Origin: DASVWZ01 sp963715675 | Lineage (GTDB): Bacteria; Acidobacteriota; Terriglobia; Terriglobales; Acidobacteriaceae | Assembly (NCBI GenBank): GCA_963715675.1 | Contig: OY970265.1 | Location: 4,464,001 to 4,528,000, forward strand | Length of the DNA stretch: 64,000 nucleotides | Direction: 5' to 3' | Shown here: piece by piece, positions 16,201 through 23,852 of the stretch | How positions within the stretch are numbered: position 1 is the stretch's first letter | How the letters are laid out: each line of letters opens with the position of its first letter | Made by a program: the position numbers and the translations under genes | Notes under the pieces: model-generated | Database searches by the model: none | What the model was told of the DNA's origin: nothing | What the model saw: only the letters and a program-made list of their open reading frames with translations

Positions 16201-17025
16201 ATGGCAATCAAGACTTACAGACCGACAACCCAGACGCTGCGGTACCGCACCACGATGGTGAATGACGATATCACCACGACCAAGCCGTACAAGCTTCTGG
16301 TCGAGCCGAAACAGCGTACCGGCGGCCGCCGCAATTCGGGCGACACCACCATGCGGTTTCGTGGCGGCGGGCACAAGCGCAAGCTGCGGATCATCGATTT
16401 CAAGCGCGACAAAATCGGTATCCCGGCGACGGTAAGCACCATTGAGTACGATCCCAACCGTTCCGCGCGCATCGCGCTGCTGAGCTATGCGGACGGCGAG
16501 AAGCGCTACATTCTGCAGCCCGATGGCCTCAAGGTTGGACAGAAGGTGGTGAGCGGGCCGGACGCCGACATTCTGGTGGGCAATGCGCTGCCTTTGCGTA
16601 ATATTCCGCCGGGCACCACGATCCACAATCTGGAGCTGAAGCCGGGAAAAGGCGCGCAGATGGTGCGCTCGGCCGGCGGTTCAGCGCAGTTGGTGGCCAA
16701 GGAAGGCGATTACGCACTGGTGAAGCTGCCCTCCGGGGAAACCCGCAAGGTGGCGCAGGATTGCATGGCAACGATCGGCCAGGTGGGAAACACCGATCAC
16801 GAGAACATCACTATTGGCAAGGCGGGACGCACCCGGTGGCTGGGCAAGCGTCCGCACAACCGCGGAGTTTCGATGAACCCGGTCGACCATCCGCACGGCG
16901 GCGGCGAAGGCAAGACTTCGGGCGGACGTCATCCGGTCACGCCCTGGGGCCAGCCGACCCGCGGCTACAAGACGCGGAACAACAAGCGGACAGACGCGTT
17001 TATCGTGAATCGAAGGTCGAAGTAA
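16201..17025 (+). CDS. rplB: Large ribosomal subunit protein L2
   Basis: 274 residues, normal size. One of the most conserved 50S proteins, needed for subunit joining and the peptidyl-transferase centre. Family text: TGGRRNSGDTTMRFRGGGHKRK, GRTRWLGKRPHNRGVSMNPVDHPHGGGEG (shown as pieces), ending RTDAFIVNRRSK. Preceded by a repeat element that ends at the ATG. Confidence 0.98.
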   Translation: MAIKTYRPTTQTLRYRTTMVNDDITTTKPYKLLVEPKQRTGGRRNSGDTTMRFRGGGHKRKLRIIDFKRDKIGIPATVSTIEYDPNRSARIALLSYADGEKRYILQPDGLKVGQKVVSGPDADILVGNALPLRNIPPGTTIHNLELKPGKGAQMVRSAGGSAQLVAKEGDYALVKLPSGETRKVAQDCMATIGQVGNTDHENITIGKAGRTRWLGKRPHNRGVSMNPVDHPHGGGEGKTSGGRHPVTPWGQPTRGYKTRNNKRTDAFIVNRRSK

Positions 17026-17077
17026 GCGGCTAATGGCAAGGGGCTAGTAGCTGGTGGAAAGCTGAGAGCTGAATTTT
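17026..17077. repeat. Intergenic repeat element, AGCTGAG family
   Basis: 52 bp of GGCTAATGG, GGGGCTAGTAGCTGG and AAAGCTGAGAGCTGA units. It ends GAGAGCTGAATTTT before the rpsS ATG, the same arrangement as before rplB. Confidence 0.8.
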
Positions 17078-17446
17078 ATGGCACGTTCAACCAAAAAGGG
17101 TCCGTTCGTTGATACCTACCTGCAAAGCCGGGTAGAAGGCATGAACGCACGCAACGAGAAGAAGGTGCTGCGGACATGGTCGCGGCGCTCGACCGTCATC
17201 CCGGAATTCGTTGGGCACACGATCGCGGTGCACAACGGGAAGAAGTTTATTCCGGTATACGTCACCGAAAACATGGTGGGGCACAAGCTGGGAGAATTCA
17301 GCTTTACCCGCCAGTTCAAGGGACACTCGATGAGAGCTGCAACCGAAGTGGCAGCCCGGCCGGCAGGAGTGCCTGGCGGTCCGGGAGCTCCGTCGCCCGC
17401 GGCCCCAGCAGGGGCGCCGGCACCGGCAGCGCCGCCCAAGGCATGA
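17078..17446 (+). CDS. rpsS: Small ribosomal subunit protein S19 with Ala/Pro tail
   Basis: 122 residues. The core (residues 1-~90) is standard S19: ARSTKKGPFVD, WSRRSTVIPEFVGHTIAVHNGK, GHKLGEFSFTRQFKGH. After it come ~30 residues of Ala/Pro/Gly (PAGVPGGPGAPSPAAPAG...), absent from typical 92-residue S19. The tail is in frame, so it is not a frameshift, and it may protrude from the 30S head. Confidence 0.96.
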   Translation: MARSTKKGPFVDTYLQSRVEGMNARNEKKVLRTWSRRSTVIPEFVGHTIAVHNGKKFIPVYVTENMVGHKLGEFSFTRQFKGHSMRAATEVAARPAGVPGGPGAPSPAAPAGAPAPAAPPKA

Positions 17447-17470
17447 TCGCAGGAGTGAAGAGAGAAGGAT

Positions 17471-17956
17471 ATGGAATTTCGAGCTGAAGCCCGTTTCATG
17501 CGCGTCTCGCCGCAAAAGGCGCGGCTGGTGCTGGACCTGATCAAGGGCCGCCGTGTCGAAGACGCGCTCAACACGCTGGCTTTTACCAAGAAGCGCGTGG
17601 CGCCGGTGGTGGAGAAACTGCTCCGTTCGGCGGTGGAGAACGTCAACTACCTGAACAGCGAAAAAGGCGTGGACGTGGACGTGGACAACTTGTATGTGAA
17701 GCGTGCCATCGCCAATGACGGGCCGCGGATGAAGCGCATTCGTCCGGCTCCCATGGGACGGGCGTTCCGCTACGTCCGCCGGATCGCCCACATTGAGATC
17801 GCCTTGGCGGAGCGCGGCGGGGACGGCAAGGCGGCGCTGGCAACGGTGGTCGGGGCCGAGGCAACGGCGGAGAAAGCGCCGGCGAAAAAGACGGCGGGCA
17901 AGAAGGCAGTCGCGAAGAAAAAGACGGCCGCCAAGAAGAAGGCGGCTCGTCGCTAG
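17471..17956 (+). CDS. rplV: Large ribosomal subunit protein L22 with Lys/Ala-rich tail
   Basis: 161 residues versus ~110 usually. The core shows EARFMRVSPQKARLVLDLIKG and the tunnel hairpin GPRMKRIRPAPMGRA. Residues ~115-161 are a histone-H1-like run of Ala, Lys and Thr (KKTAGKKAVAKKKTAAKKKAARR). L22 lines the exit tunnel; a basic tail could contact rRNA. Ends 22 bp before rpsC. Confidence 0.96.
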   Translation: MEFRAEARFMRVSPQKARLVLDLIKGRRVEDALNTLAFTKKRVAPVVEKLLRSAVENVNYLNSEKGVDVDVDNLYVKRAIANDGPRMKRIRPAPMGRAFRYVRRIAHIEIALAERGGDGKAALATVVGAEATAEKAPAKKTAGKKAVAKKKTAAKKKAARR

Positions 17957-17978
17957 CAGCAGGGACTTAGGAGACACG

Positions 17979-18653
17979 ATGGGACAGAAAGTTCATCCAT
18001 ACGGATTCAGGCTTGGCTATACCAAGCCGTGGAAGTCGCGCTGGTTTGTCGAGCGGGATTACGACAAGCTGCTGCTGGAAGACGTCAAGCTGAGGAACGA
18101 GCTCAAGGAAAAGCTCAAGTCGGCGGGCGTGAGCTCGATTGAGATCGAACGTCCCGGCAACAAGCTGCGGGTCATCATCAAGACCGCCCGCCCCGGAATC
18201 ATCATTGGGCGCAAGGGCGCGGAGATCGACAAGCTGAAGCAGGACGTACAGAAGCGCGCCGGGCGCGAGGTGTACATCGACATTCAGGAAGTGCACAAGC
18301 CGGAACTGGACGCGCAGTTGGTGTCGGAGTCGATCGCGCTGCAACTGGAGAAGCGCGTGGGCTTCCGCCGCGCCATGCGCAAGGCGGTGGATTCGGCGCT
18401 GCGCTTCGGCTGCAAAGGCATCAAGGTGCGGGTCAGCGGCCGCTTGAACGGGAACGAAATCGCGCGCTCGGAATGGTATCTGCAGGGACGTTTGCCGCTG
18501 CATACCCTGCGTGCCGATATTGACTACGGCTTCACCGAAGCCAGAACGACCTATGGTGTGATCGGGGTCAAAGTATGGGTCTATCGCGGTGAGATTCTGT
18601 CGGTGAAGCGCCGCGAGGCCCAGCCGGCGCAGCATCCGGTAGGGGCGTTTTAG
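17979..18653 (+). CDS. rpsC: Small ribosomal subunit protein S3
   Basis: 224 residues. ATG 17979 gives the canonical GQKVHPYGFRLGYTKPWKSRWF; upstream in-frame starts inside rplV are ignored. KH domain text IIGRKGAEIDKLK and the C-terminal domain (SGRLNGNEIARSEWYLQGRLPLHTLRADIDYG in pieces) are intact. S3 helps form the mRNA entry channel. TTAGGAG precedes the start. Confidence 0.97.
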   Translation: MGQKVHPYGFRLGYTKPWKSRWFVERDYDKLLLEDVKLRNELKEKLKSAGVSSIEIERPGNKLRVIIKTARPGIIIGRKGAEIDKLKQDVQKRAGREVYIDIQEVHKPELDAQLVSESIALQLEKRVGFRRAMRKAVDSALRFGCKGIKVRVSGRLNGNEIARSEWYLQGRLPLHTLRADIDYGFTEARTTYGVIGVKVWVYRGEILSVKRREAQPAQHPVGAF

Positions 18654-18697
18654 GCCTTCTAGGTTCAGAGCGGAACGCTAAGAGCTGAGAGCTATTT
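18654..18697. repeat. Intergenic repeat element, AGCTGAG family
   Basis: 44 bp ending CGCTAAGAGCTGAGAGCTATTT immediately before the rplP ATG; the left part (CTTCTAGGTTCAGAGCGG) is more diverged. Confidence 0.75.
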
Positions 18698-19117
18698 ATG
18701 TTGATGCCAAAGAAAGTGAAGTATCGCAAGCAGCAGCGCGGCCGCATGACCGGCAAGGCGTGGCGTGGAAGCGAGCTGTCTTTCGGACAATTCGGATTGA
18801 AAGTGCTGGAGCCGGGCTGGATCACCGACCGGCAGATCGAGGCCAGCCGCGTCGCCATGACCCGTTTCGTCAAGCGCGGCGGGAAAATCTGGATCCGTTT
18901 GTTTCCCGACAAGCCGGTCACCAAGAAGCCGGCCGAAACCCGTATGGGAAAAGGCAAAGGAGCCCCCGACCACTGGGTGGCGGTGGTCCGGCCGGGCAAG
19001 ATCCTGTTTGAGATGGAAGGGGTGACGGCGCAGGAAGCCAGCGAGGCCATGCGTTTGGCTTCGCATAAGCTGCCGCTGCGCACCCGGTTCGTGAAGCGTG
19101 AAACTGCAGTCCATTAA
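18698..19117 (+). CDS. rplP: Large ribosomal subunit protein L16
   Basis: 139 residues, normal. Starts MLMPKKVKYRKQQRGRMTG; further family text is GSELSFGQFGLKVLEPGWIT, RVAMTRFVKRGGKIWIR and MGKGKGAPDHWVAVV. L16 organises the A-site region of the 50S subunit. No strong ribosome site apart from the GAG of the repeat before it. Confidence 0.97.
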   Translation: MLMPKKVKYRKQQRGRMTGKAWRGSELSFGQFGLKVLEPGWITDRQIEASRVAMTRFVKRGGKIWIRLFPDKPVTKKPAETRMGKGKGAPDHWVAVVRPGKILFEMEGVTAQEASEAMRLASHKLPLRTRFVKRETAVH

Positions 19118-19148
19118 GGCTGAGAAGCAGGAACTGAGAACTGATTTT
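19118..19148. repeat. Short intergenic repeat, GAACTGA family
   Basis: 31 bp: GGCTGAGAAGCAGGAACTGAGAACTGATTTT followed by ATG (shown here as units GGCTGAG, GGAACTGA, GAACTGA). It carries the last heptamers directly onto the rpmC start. Confidence 0.65.
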
Positions 19149-19364
19149 ATGAGAGCGGATAAAGTGCGCAACTTGACGGACGACGAGCTTCGGCACCAGG
19201 AGCGCGAGCTGAACGATCAGCTGTTCAAGCTGAAGTTTCAGCTGAACATGGGACAGACCGAGAGCCTGAAAAAGATTCAAGGCCTGCGCCGGGATATTGC
19301 GCGGGTGAAGACGATTGCCCGCGAGCGCGAACTTGTCGCCGGCAGCCAAGCGGAGAAACCATAA
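19149..19364 (+). CDS. rpmC: Large ribosomal subunit protein L29
   Basis: 71 residues from ATG 19149 (RADKVRNLTDDELRHQERELNDQLFKLKFQ). An upstream in-frame start at 19098 lies in rplP and would add a repeat-encoded leader, so it is rejected. L29 sits near the tunnel exit with L23. The stop overlaps the rpsQ start (TAATG), so translation is coupled. Confidence 0.95.
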   Translation: MRADKVRNLTDDELRHQERELNDQLFKLKFQLNMGQTESLKKIQGLRRDIARVKTIARERELVAGSQAEKP

Positions 19365-19681
19365 TGGCGGAAACCAACGTGCAGCCAAGCCCCGCAGCCG
19401 CGGGCCGGCATAAGGAAGTGATGGGCAAGGTCGTGTCGAATCGCATGCAGAAAACCATCGTGGTGCAGGTGGTGCGTCAGAAAAGCCACCGGTTGTACGG
19501 ACGCGTCATCTCCACGGCGAAGAAGTTCTATGCGCACGACGAGAAGAATGAAGCGCACATCGGCGATTTCGTGAAGCTGGAAGAGACCCGGCCGCTTTCG
19601 AAACTGAAGCGCTGGAAACTGAAAGAAGTAGTGCAGCGCGCCGCGCTGACTCCGGAGATTACCACGGAAGCCGGTTCTTAG
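19364..19681 (+). CDS. rpsQ: Small ribosomal subunit protein S17
   Basis: 105 residues; the OB-fold core (GKVVSNRMQKTIVVQVVRQKSHRLYGRVI...GDFVKLEETRPLSKLKRWKL in pieces) is standard. Residues 1-17 are an extra N-terminal stretch (AETNVQPSPAAAGRHKE). Binds 16S rRNA early in 30S assembly. Last gene of the S10 block, 26 bp before rplN. Confidence 0.96.
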   Translation: MAETNVQPSPAAAGRHKEVMGKVVSNRMQKTIVVQVVRQKSHRLYGRVISTAKKFYAHDEKNEAHIGDFVKLEETRPLSKLKRWKLKEVVQRAALTPEITTEAGS

Positions 19682-19707
19682 GCTGGGACGAAGAGGGAGA
19701 TGGAACT

Positions 19708-20079
19708 ATGGCCGTGATGATGCGAACCATGCTCGAGGTTGCCGATAACTCCGGCGCCCGCAAGCTGCAGATGATCCTGCCGCTGGGCGGGTCTACCGGG
19801 TTGCGGGCTGGCCTGGGTGACGTGATCACCGCCAGCGTGAAGGAAGCTTCGCCCGACGGGCAGGTAAAAAAGGGAACCGTGGTGAAGGCCGTAATCGTCC
19901 GCACGCGCAAGGAATATGGGCGGCGCGACGGCACCTACATCCGCTTTGACCAGAACGCGGCGGTGCTGATCAACGAAACCGGCGAGCCAGTGGGAACCCG
20001 AGTCTTCGGACCGGTGGCCCGGGAACTGCGCGAAAAGAAGTTTCTGAAGATTGTTTCACTGGCGCCAGAGGTGCTTTAG
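19708..20079 (+). CDS. rplN: Large ribosomal subunit protein L14
   Basis: 123 residues, normal. Text: LEVADNSGARKLQMILPLGGS, VKKGTVVKAVIVRTRKE, RFDQNAAVLIN, GTRVFGPVARELRE. L14 lies at the subunit interface. The sequence starts MAVMMRTMLEVADNSGA, so a start at one of the next ATGs is possible; a GGGACGAAGAGGGAG upstream favours the first. Opens the spc block. Confidence 0.97.
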   Translation: MAVMMRTMLEVADNSGARKLQMILPLGGSTGLRAGLGDVITASVKEASPDGQVKKGTVVKAVIVRTRKEYGRRDGTYIRFDQNAAVLINETGEPVGTRVFGPVARELREKKFLKIVSLAPEVL

Positions 20080-20188
20080 GAAATTGAGTAATCGGGCAAT
20101 TGAGTAATTTTGTAATTTGGAGAGGCGAGTGCAGCGCTTTTCAATTACCAAATTACCAGGTTCCTAAATTACAAAATTGGGGTTAGCG
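20080..20188. repeat. Intergenic inverted-repeat element, AATTACC family
   Basis: 109 bp. The left arm holds TTGAGTAATCGGGCAATTG and TAATTTTGTAATTTGG. The right arm holds CAATTACCAAATTACC and CTAAATTACAAAATTGG. Arms are complementary at roughly two thirds of ~37 positions. The GGGG at its end serves as rplX ribosome site. Confidence 0.85.
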
Positions 20189-20530
20189 ATGACGGTTGCA
20201 GCTACTGGACACAAACGAGTCGATATTCGCCGCAATGATACGGTGAAGGTCATTACCGGACGAGACAAGGGCAAGGAAGGCCGCGTGCTCCGCGTGTTTC
20301 CCGGGGACGCCAAAGTACTGGTGGAGCACGTCATGCTGATGAAGAAGCATGTGCGGCCGAATCCGCAGCGCAACGTGAAGGGCGGGATTGCCGAGCAGGA
20401 AAGCCGGATTTCGATTTCCAATGTGCAACTGGTCTGCGCCACCTGCGGGCCGGTGCGGATCGGGCGAGAAATGCGCGGCGACCGCAAGGTGCGGGTTTGC
20501 AAGAAGTGTGGAACGACGCTGGATAAGTAG
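20189..20530 (+). CDS. rplX: Large ribosomal subunit protein L24
   Basis: 113 residues from ATG 20189 (an in-frame TTG at 20177 is rejected because GGGG lies just before the ATG). KOW motif region: DTVKVITGRDKGKEGRVLRV. The C-terminus carries two Cys pairs (CATC ... CKKC), a zinc-ribbon-like form seen in many bacterial L24. One of the two assembly initiators of the 50S subunit. Confidence 0.96.
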   Translation: MTVAATGHKRVDIRRNDTVKVITGRDKGKEGRVLRVFPGDAKVLVEHVMLMKKHVRPNPQRNVKGGIAEQESRISISNVQLVCATCGPVRIGREMRGDRKVRVCKKCGTTLDK

Positions 20531-20564
20531 TTGGTAGGAGCTGGCAGCTAGGAGCTCGAAGGTA
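20531..20564. repeat. Intergenic repeat element, AGCTAGG family
   Basis: 34 bp: TTGGTAGGAGCTGGCAGC and TAGGAGCTCGAAGG units. Supplies the GAAGG in front of the rplE ATG. Confidence 0.7.
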
Positions 20565-21188
20565 ATGGCCAAAGACAAAAAAGACAAGAAGGGTGCGGCG
20601 CAGGAAGAGAAGCGGGCGCCGGAGGTTGCGCGTCACAGTGCGAAGGAAACTCCGCGCTTGAAGGACCGTTTCCGGAAGGAAATCGCTCCGGTCATGATGA
20701 AGGAGTTCGATTTCAAGAACCCCATGGCAGTTCCCCATCTGCACAAGATCGTGGTGAATATGGGTGTGGGCGAAGCCACCCAGAACGCGAAAATTCTGGA
20801 CCCGGCAGTCAATGAACTCGGGCAGATCACCGGCCAGAAGCCGGTGGTGACCCGCGCCAAGAAGTCGATTGCCGCCTTCAAAGTCCGGGCCGGCATGCCG
20901 ATTGGCGCGATGGTAACGCTGCGCGGCGACCGCATGTACGAGTTCTTCGACCGGCTGGTGAACATCGTGCTGCCCCGAGTGCGCGACTTCCGCGGAGTCT
21001 CGACCAAGTCGTTCGATGGCCGCGGCAACTATACCCTGGGGTTGCATGATCAGCTGATTTTTCCGGAGATCGATTACGCCAAGGTGGACAAGCAAAAAGG
21101 AATGAACGTGACCATCGTGACCACGGCGCGCAGCGACGATCAGGCCCGCGCCCTGCTCAAACACATGGGAATGCCGTTCCGGGCCTAG
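20565..21188 (+). CDS. rplE: Large ribosomal subunit protein L5
   Basis: 207 residues versus ~180. Core text: LKDRFRKEIAPVMMKEF, KIVVNMGVGEATQNAK, ITGQKPVVTRAKKSIA, RGNYTLGLHDQLIFPEIDY. The first ~30 residues (AKDKKDKKGAAQEEKRAPE...) are a charged extension. Forms the 5S rRNP with L18 and contacts P-site tRNA. Confidence 0.96.
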   Translation: MAKDKKDKKGAAQEEKRAPEVARHSAKETPRLKDRFRKEIAPVMMKEFDFKNPMAVPHLHKIVVNMGVGEATQNAKILDPAVNELGQITGQKPVVTRAKKSIAAFKVRAGMPIGAMVTLRGDRMYEFFDRLVNIVLPRVRDFRGVSTKSFDGRGNYTLGLHDQLIFPEIDYAKVDKQKGMNVTIVTTARSDDQARALLKHMGMPFRA

Positions 21189-21297
21189 GGATTGAGAGAT
21201 TGACTCAATGACTCATTGAATCATTGAGCAACCGGAAGACGAATTTGAAATGAGTCAATGAATCGATGAGTTAATGATTCAATGGCTGAAAGGTTTC
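21189..21297. repeat. Intergenic repeat element, TGANTCA family
   Basis: 109 bp with arms ATTGACTCAATGACTCATTG (left) and GAGTCAATGAATCGATGAG (right) around a unique centre at ~21230-21247. Same family as 562-673, 20 kb away before an unrelated gene. A separate AAAGG serves rpsN. Confidence 0.85.
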
Positions 21298-21483
21298 ATG
21301 GCGACTACAGCAAAACGAGTCAAGGACGCAAGAAAACCCAAGTTTTCCTCGCGGAAGCACAACCGCTGCAAGATCTGCGGGCGGCCGCGGGCGTTTCTCC
21401 GCAAGTTCGGGATTTGCCGCCTGTGTTTCCGCGGTCTGGCGTTGCGCGGAGAGATTCCTGGGGTTTCGAAGTCGTCTTGGTAG
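21298..21483 (+). CDS. rpsN: Small ribosomal subunit protein S14, zinc-binding type
   Basis: 61 residues from ATG 21298 (AAAGG seven bases upstream). The four zinc ligands Cys24, Cys27, Cys40 and Cys43 (CKIC ... CRLC) are present, so this is the short zinc form (S14-Z). Ends GLALRGEIPGVSKSSW. Head protein of the 30S subunit. Upstream in-frame ATG 21274 lies within the repeat and is rejected. Confidence 0.96.
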   Translation: MATTAKRVKDARKPKFSSRKHNRCKICGRPRAFLRKFGICRLCFRGLALRGEIPGVSKSSW

Positions 21484-21680
21484 AAGCGTCGTTGGTCGTT
21501 CGTGCTTCGTGGTTTGGGACGACGGATGGCCATTGCGGCGAGAGATTTCAGTAGCTCGGGTGAGGAACGTGGTTGGCAGTTCGTCGCAGGCCGACGCCGA
21601 CAACGAACAAGTGAGAAGCAAACTGCCGCAGGTTCTCCGCAGTACGCGGAGCAAACGGGCGGTTGAGGAGAAGCAAAACA
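21484..21680. repeat. Intergenic region with TTGGTCG-type repeat
   Basis: 197 bp. Only the left end (GCGTCGTTGGTCGTTCGTGC) is clearly repeat-like; AACGAACAAG at ~21601 may be the inverted counterpart. GTTCTCCGCAGTACGCGGAG holds a CTCCGC-AGTAC-GCGGAG hairpin (21634-21650). GAGGAGAAG is the rpsH ribosome site. Confidence 0.55.
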
Positions 21681-22079
21681 ATGAGGTTGACCGATCCGGT
21701 CGCAGACATGCTGGCGCGTATTCGTAACGCGATTATCGCACGGCACCAGAAGGTAGATATTCCGGCGTCCAAGCTGAAGACGGAGATTGCCCGCATTTTG
21801 AAGGAAGAGGGCTACATCGCCAACTTCAAGGCCACGGAAGATGAAGGCCACAAGATTTTGCGGATCTACCTCAAGTACGGCAACAACAACGAAGCTGTCA
21901 TCTCGAACGTGGAACGGGTTTCGCGGCCCGGCTGCCGGGTCTATGTACGGCGCTCGGATATTCCGCGTGTACTCGGCGGGTTGGGGATCAATATCCTGAC
22001 CACTCCGCGCGGGGTGATGACAGGGCGGCAGGCCCGCAAAGAAGGCGTCGGAGGCGAAGTCCTCTGTCAGATTTGGTAG
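21681..22079 (+). CDS. rpsH: Small ribosomal subunit protein S8
   Basis: 132 residues from ATG 21681 (GAGGAG upstream; the in-frame TTG 21663 is rejected). Text: TDPVADMLARIRNAI, LKEEGYI, RRSDIPRVLGGLGINILTTPRGVMTGRQARKEGVGGEVLC in pieces, ending QIW. Central 30S assembly protein; in E. coli it represses the spc operon, which cannot be confirmed here. Confidence 0.97.
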   Translation: MRLTDPVADMLARIRNAIIARHQKVDIPASKLKTEIARILKEEGYIANFKATEDEGHKILRIYLKYGNNNEAVISNVERVSRPGCRVYVRRSDIPRVLGGLGINILTTPRGVMTGRQARKEGVGGEVLCQIW

Positions 22080-22154
22080 TGCCGAGTCATTAGTAGCTAG
22101 GGGCTGGTAGCCAGGAGCCAGGCGCTAAAAGCTCAAGAGCTGAGAGCCGAATTT
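22080..22154. repeat. Intergenic repeat element, AGCTAGG/AGCTGAG family
   Basis: 75 bp: TTAGTAGCTAGGGGCTGG, TAGCCAGGAGCCAGGCGC, TAAAAGCTCAAGAGC, TGAGAGCCGAATTT, then the rplF ATG. Eight or more consecutive degenerate heptamers; it ends like the elements before rplB and rpsS. Confidence 0.85.
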
Positions 22155-22694
22155 ATGTCACGAATTGGAAAAAAGCCGATTGCGCTCCCCACGGGGGTGA
22201 CAGTCAAGATCGAAGGCAACACGGTCGCGGTGCAGGGCCCCAAGGGCAAACTGGAGACGCTGCTGCCATCGGGCATTACCGTGCAGCAGCAGGACGGGCA
22301 TCTGCTGGCGGTGCGGGAGAATGATTCGCAGGCCGCAGTGCACGGATTGGCGCGCGCCTTGGTGAATAACGCGGTGGAAGGTGTCACCAAGGGCTGGACT
22401 CGCGAACTGGAAATCGTCGGCATTGGGTACCGCGCGGAACTGAAGACCAAAGGCACGGTCGTATTCAGTCTGGGCTATTCACACCCGATTGAGTATCCAC
22501 TGCCCACCGGCATCGATGTCACCGTGGACCCCAAGCAGACCCGCTTGACGGTGACCGGAATCGACCGCCAGAAGGTGGGACAGGTAGCGGCAGAAATGCG
22601 CAGTTTGCGTCCGCCGGATCCCTATAAGAACAAGGGAGTCCGCTACGCCGGCGAGCGCTTGAAGAAGAAGGTCGGAAAGACGGGAGCAAAATAG
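22155..22694 (+). CDS. rplF: Large ribosomal subunit protein L6
   Basis: 179 residues, normal. Two tandem domains; text SRIGKKPIALPTGVTVKIEG, VQGPKGKLE, GWTRELEIVGIGYRAEL, and the C-terminal LRPPDPYKNKGVRYAGERLKKKVGKTG. Binds helix 97 near the factor-binding site. Confidence 0.97.
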   Translation: MSRIGKKPIALPTGVTVKIEGNTVAVQGPKGKLETLLPSGITVQQQDGHLLAVRENDSQAAVHGLARALVNNAVEGVTKGWTRELEIVGIGYRAELKTKGTVVFSLGYSHPIEYPLPTGIDVTVDPKQTRLTVTGIDRQKVGQVAAEMRSLRPPDPYKNKGVRYAGERLKKKVGKTGAK

Positions 22695-22815
22695 TCGTTA
22701 GTCGTTGGTCGATGGCGGTTCGGCAAAACGGAGTTTGTGGCAATCCAATCGACCAGCGTACGAAGACAGTGCGGTCGTAGGCAGGTGCTTGGCCAACGAC
22801 GAAGGACGAATAGCG
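22695..22815. repeat. Intergenic repeat element, TTGGTCG family
   Basis: 121 bp. Left arm GTCGTTAGTCGTTGGTCG, right arm GGCCAACGACGAAGGACG; between them a unique stretch of about 80 nt. The left arm follows directly on the rplF stop. Confidence 0.75.
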
Positions 22816-23181
22816 ATGCTTACGAAGACATCCAAGAACACGAACCGGCGGTATGTGCATGAACGCATCCGCAAGAAGGTCCTGGGCACGGACGAGCGGC
22901 CCCGGCTGAATGTGTACCGTTCGTTGAACCATATCTATGTGCAGGTCATTGATGATCTGCATGGAAAGACTTTGGTCGCGGCCAATTCGGACGAAGGCAA
23001 GAAGGGTGAAAAGCGTACCGGTGGGAACGTGGCCTCCGCCAAGGCCGTGGGCAAGGCCATTGCGGAACGCGCCAAGGCCAAGGGGATTACCCATGTGGTG
23101 TTTGATCGTGGCGGCTACATTTATCACGGCCGGGTGAAGGCCCTCGCGGACGCGGCCCGGGAAGCGGGATTGCAGTTCTAG
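22816..23181 (+). CDS. rplR: Large ribosomal subunit protein L18
   Basis: 121 residues from ATG 22816. Text: RRYVHERIRKKVLGTDERPRLNVYRS, IYVQVIDDLHGKTLVAANS, AKAVGKAIAERAKAKGITHVVFDRGGYIYHGRVKALADAAREAGL in pieces. Binds 5S rRNA with L5. No classical ribosome site is evident. Confidence 0.96.
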   Translation: MLTKTSKNTNRRYVHERIRKKVLGTDERPRLNVYRSLNHIYVQVIDDLHGKTLVAANSDEGKKGEKRTGGNVASAKAVGKAIAERAKAKGITHVVFDRGGYIYHGRVKALADAAREAGLQF

Positions 23182-23292
23182 GGAATTGGTAATTTTGTAA
23201 TGGGTAATTTAGTAATTTGAGAAGCCGCCGGTTCGGCACTTTTGAAATTACGAATTTCGCGATTACAAATTACAAATCGGGAAGAGAGTGCG
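23182..23292. repeat. Intergenic inverted-repeat element, AATTACC family
   Basis: 111 bp. Left arm TTGGTAATTTTGTAATGGG and TAATTTAGTAATTTG; right arm AAATTACGAATTTCGCG and ATTACAAATTACAAATC. Third copy of this family in the operon. GGGAAGAGAG after the right arm is the rpsE ribosome site. Confidence 0.85.
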
Positions 23293-23802
23293 ATGCCAAT
23301 AGTTATTAAGAAACTCGATGCGGGTTCCTACCAGTTGAAGGACCAGGTGGTGGCCATCAATCGCGTGACCAAGGTGGTCAAAGGTGGCAAGAACCTCTCC
23401 TTTGCGGCTTTGGTGGTGGTGGGGGACCCCAGCTCCGCGGTGGTTGGATACGGGTCGGGGAAAGCCAAGGAAGTTCCGCAGGCGATCCGCAAAGGGATCG
23501 AGTCGGCGAAGAAAAACCTGGTTCGGGTCAATCTCACCCAGACCACCATCCCCCACAAAGTTCTGGGACGCTTCGGTTCGGGGATGGTGCTGCTGAAGCC
23601 TGCGCCGGAAGGTACCGGCGTGATCGCAGGCGGCGCGGTGCGGGCGGTGATGAACTCGGCGGGCATTCAAAACGTGCTGACCAAGTCCATCGGAACCACC
23701 AACCCGCACAACGTGATCAAAGCGACCTTCGATGCGCTCAAGCAGCTGAAGAACAAGGAAGACGTGGCGGCGATGCGGGGCAAAGCGGTGCAGGAACTGT
23801 AA
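23293..23802 (+). CDS. rpsE: Small ribosomal subunit protein S5
   Basis: 169 residues from ATG 23293. Text: VVAINRVTKVVKGGKNLSFAALVVVGD, GYGSGKAKEVPQAIRKGIE, IPHKVLGRFGSGMVLLKPAPEGTGVIAGGAVRAVMNSAGIQNVLTKS in pieces. Helps form the mRNA entry channel and decoding fidelity. The in-frame TTG 23242 inside the repeat is rejected. Confidence 0.97.
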   Translation: MPIVIKKLDAGSYQLKDQVVAINRVTKVVKGGKNLSFAALVVVGDPSSAVVGYGSGKAKEVPQAIRKGIESAKKNLVRVNLTQTTIPHKVLGRFGSGMVLLKPAPEGTGVIAGGAVRAVMNSAGIQNVLTKSIGTTNPHNVIKATFDALKQLKNKEDVAAMRGKAVQEL

Positions 23803-23852
23803 GAATCAGCGGCCAGGCGTGAGTAGCTGATCGCTAGGATTTGAGGATTGCG
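23803..23852. repeat. Intergenic repeat element, AGCTGATC family
   Basis: 50 bp: AATCAGCGGCCAGGCG, GAGTAGCTGATCGCTAGG, then TTGAGGATTGCG before the rpmD ATG. Confidence 0.6.

Noticed and set aside
19364..19681. Frameshift or misassembly as cause of long ribosomal-protein tails
   Set aside because: Tails and extensions are in frame, bounded by normal stops and proper neighbour spacing, and keep the local codon bias.
20177..20191. Upstream alternative starts of rplX, rpsE, rpsH, rpmC and rpsK
   Set aside because: They fall inside repeat elements or upstream genes and add residues unlike the families; better ribosome sites or family alignment support the later starts.
16114..22154. Regularly spaced repeats that could suggest CRISPR
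   Set aside because: Units are ~7 nt, degenerate, without constant spacers of 30-40 nt, and no cas genes are present.
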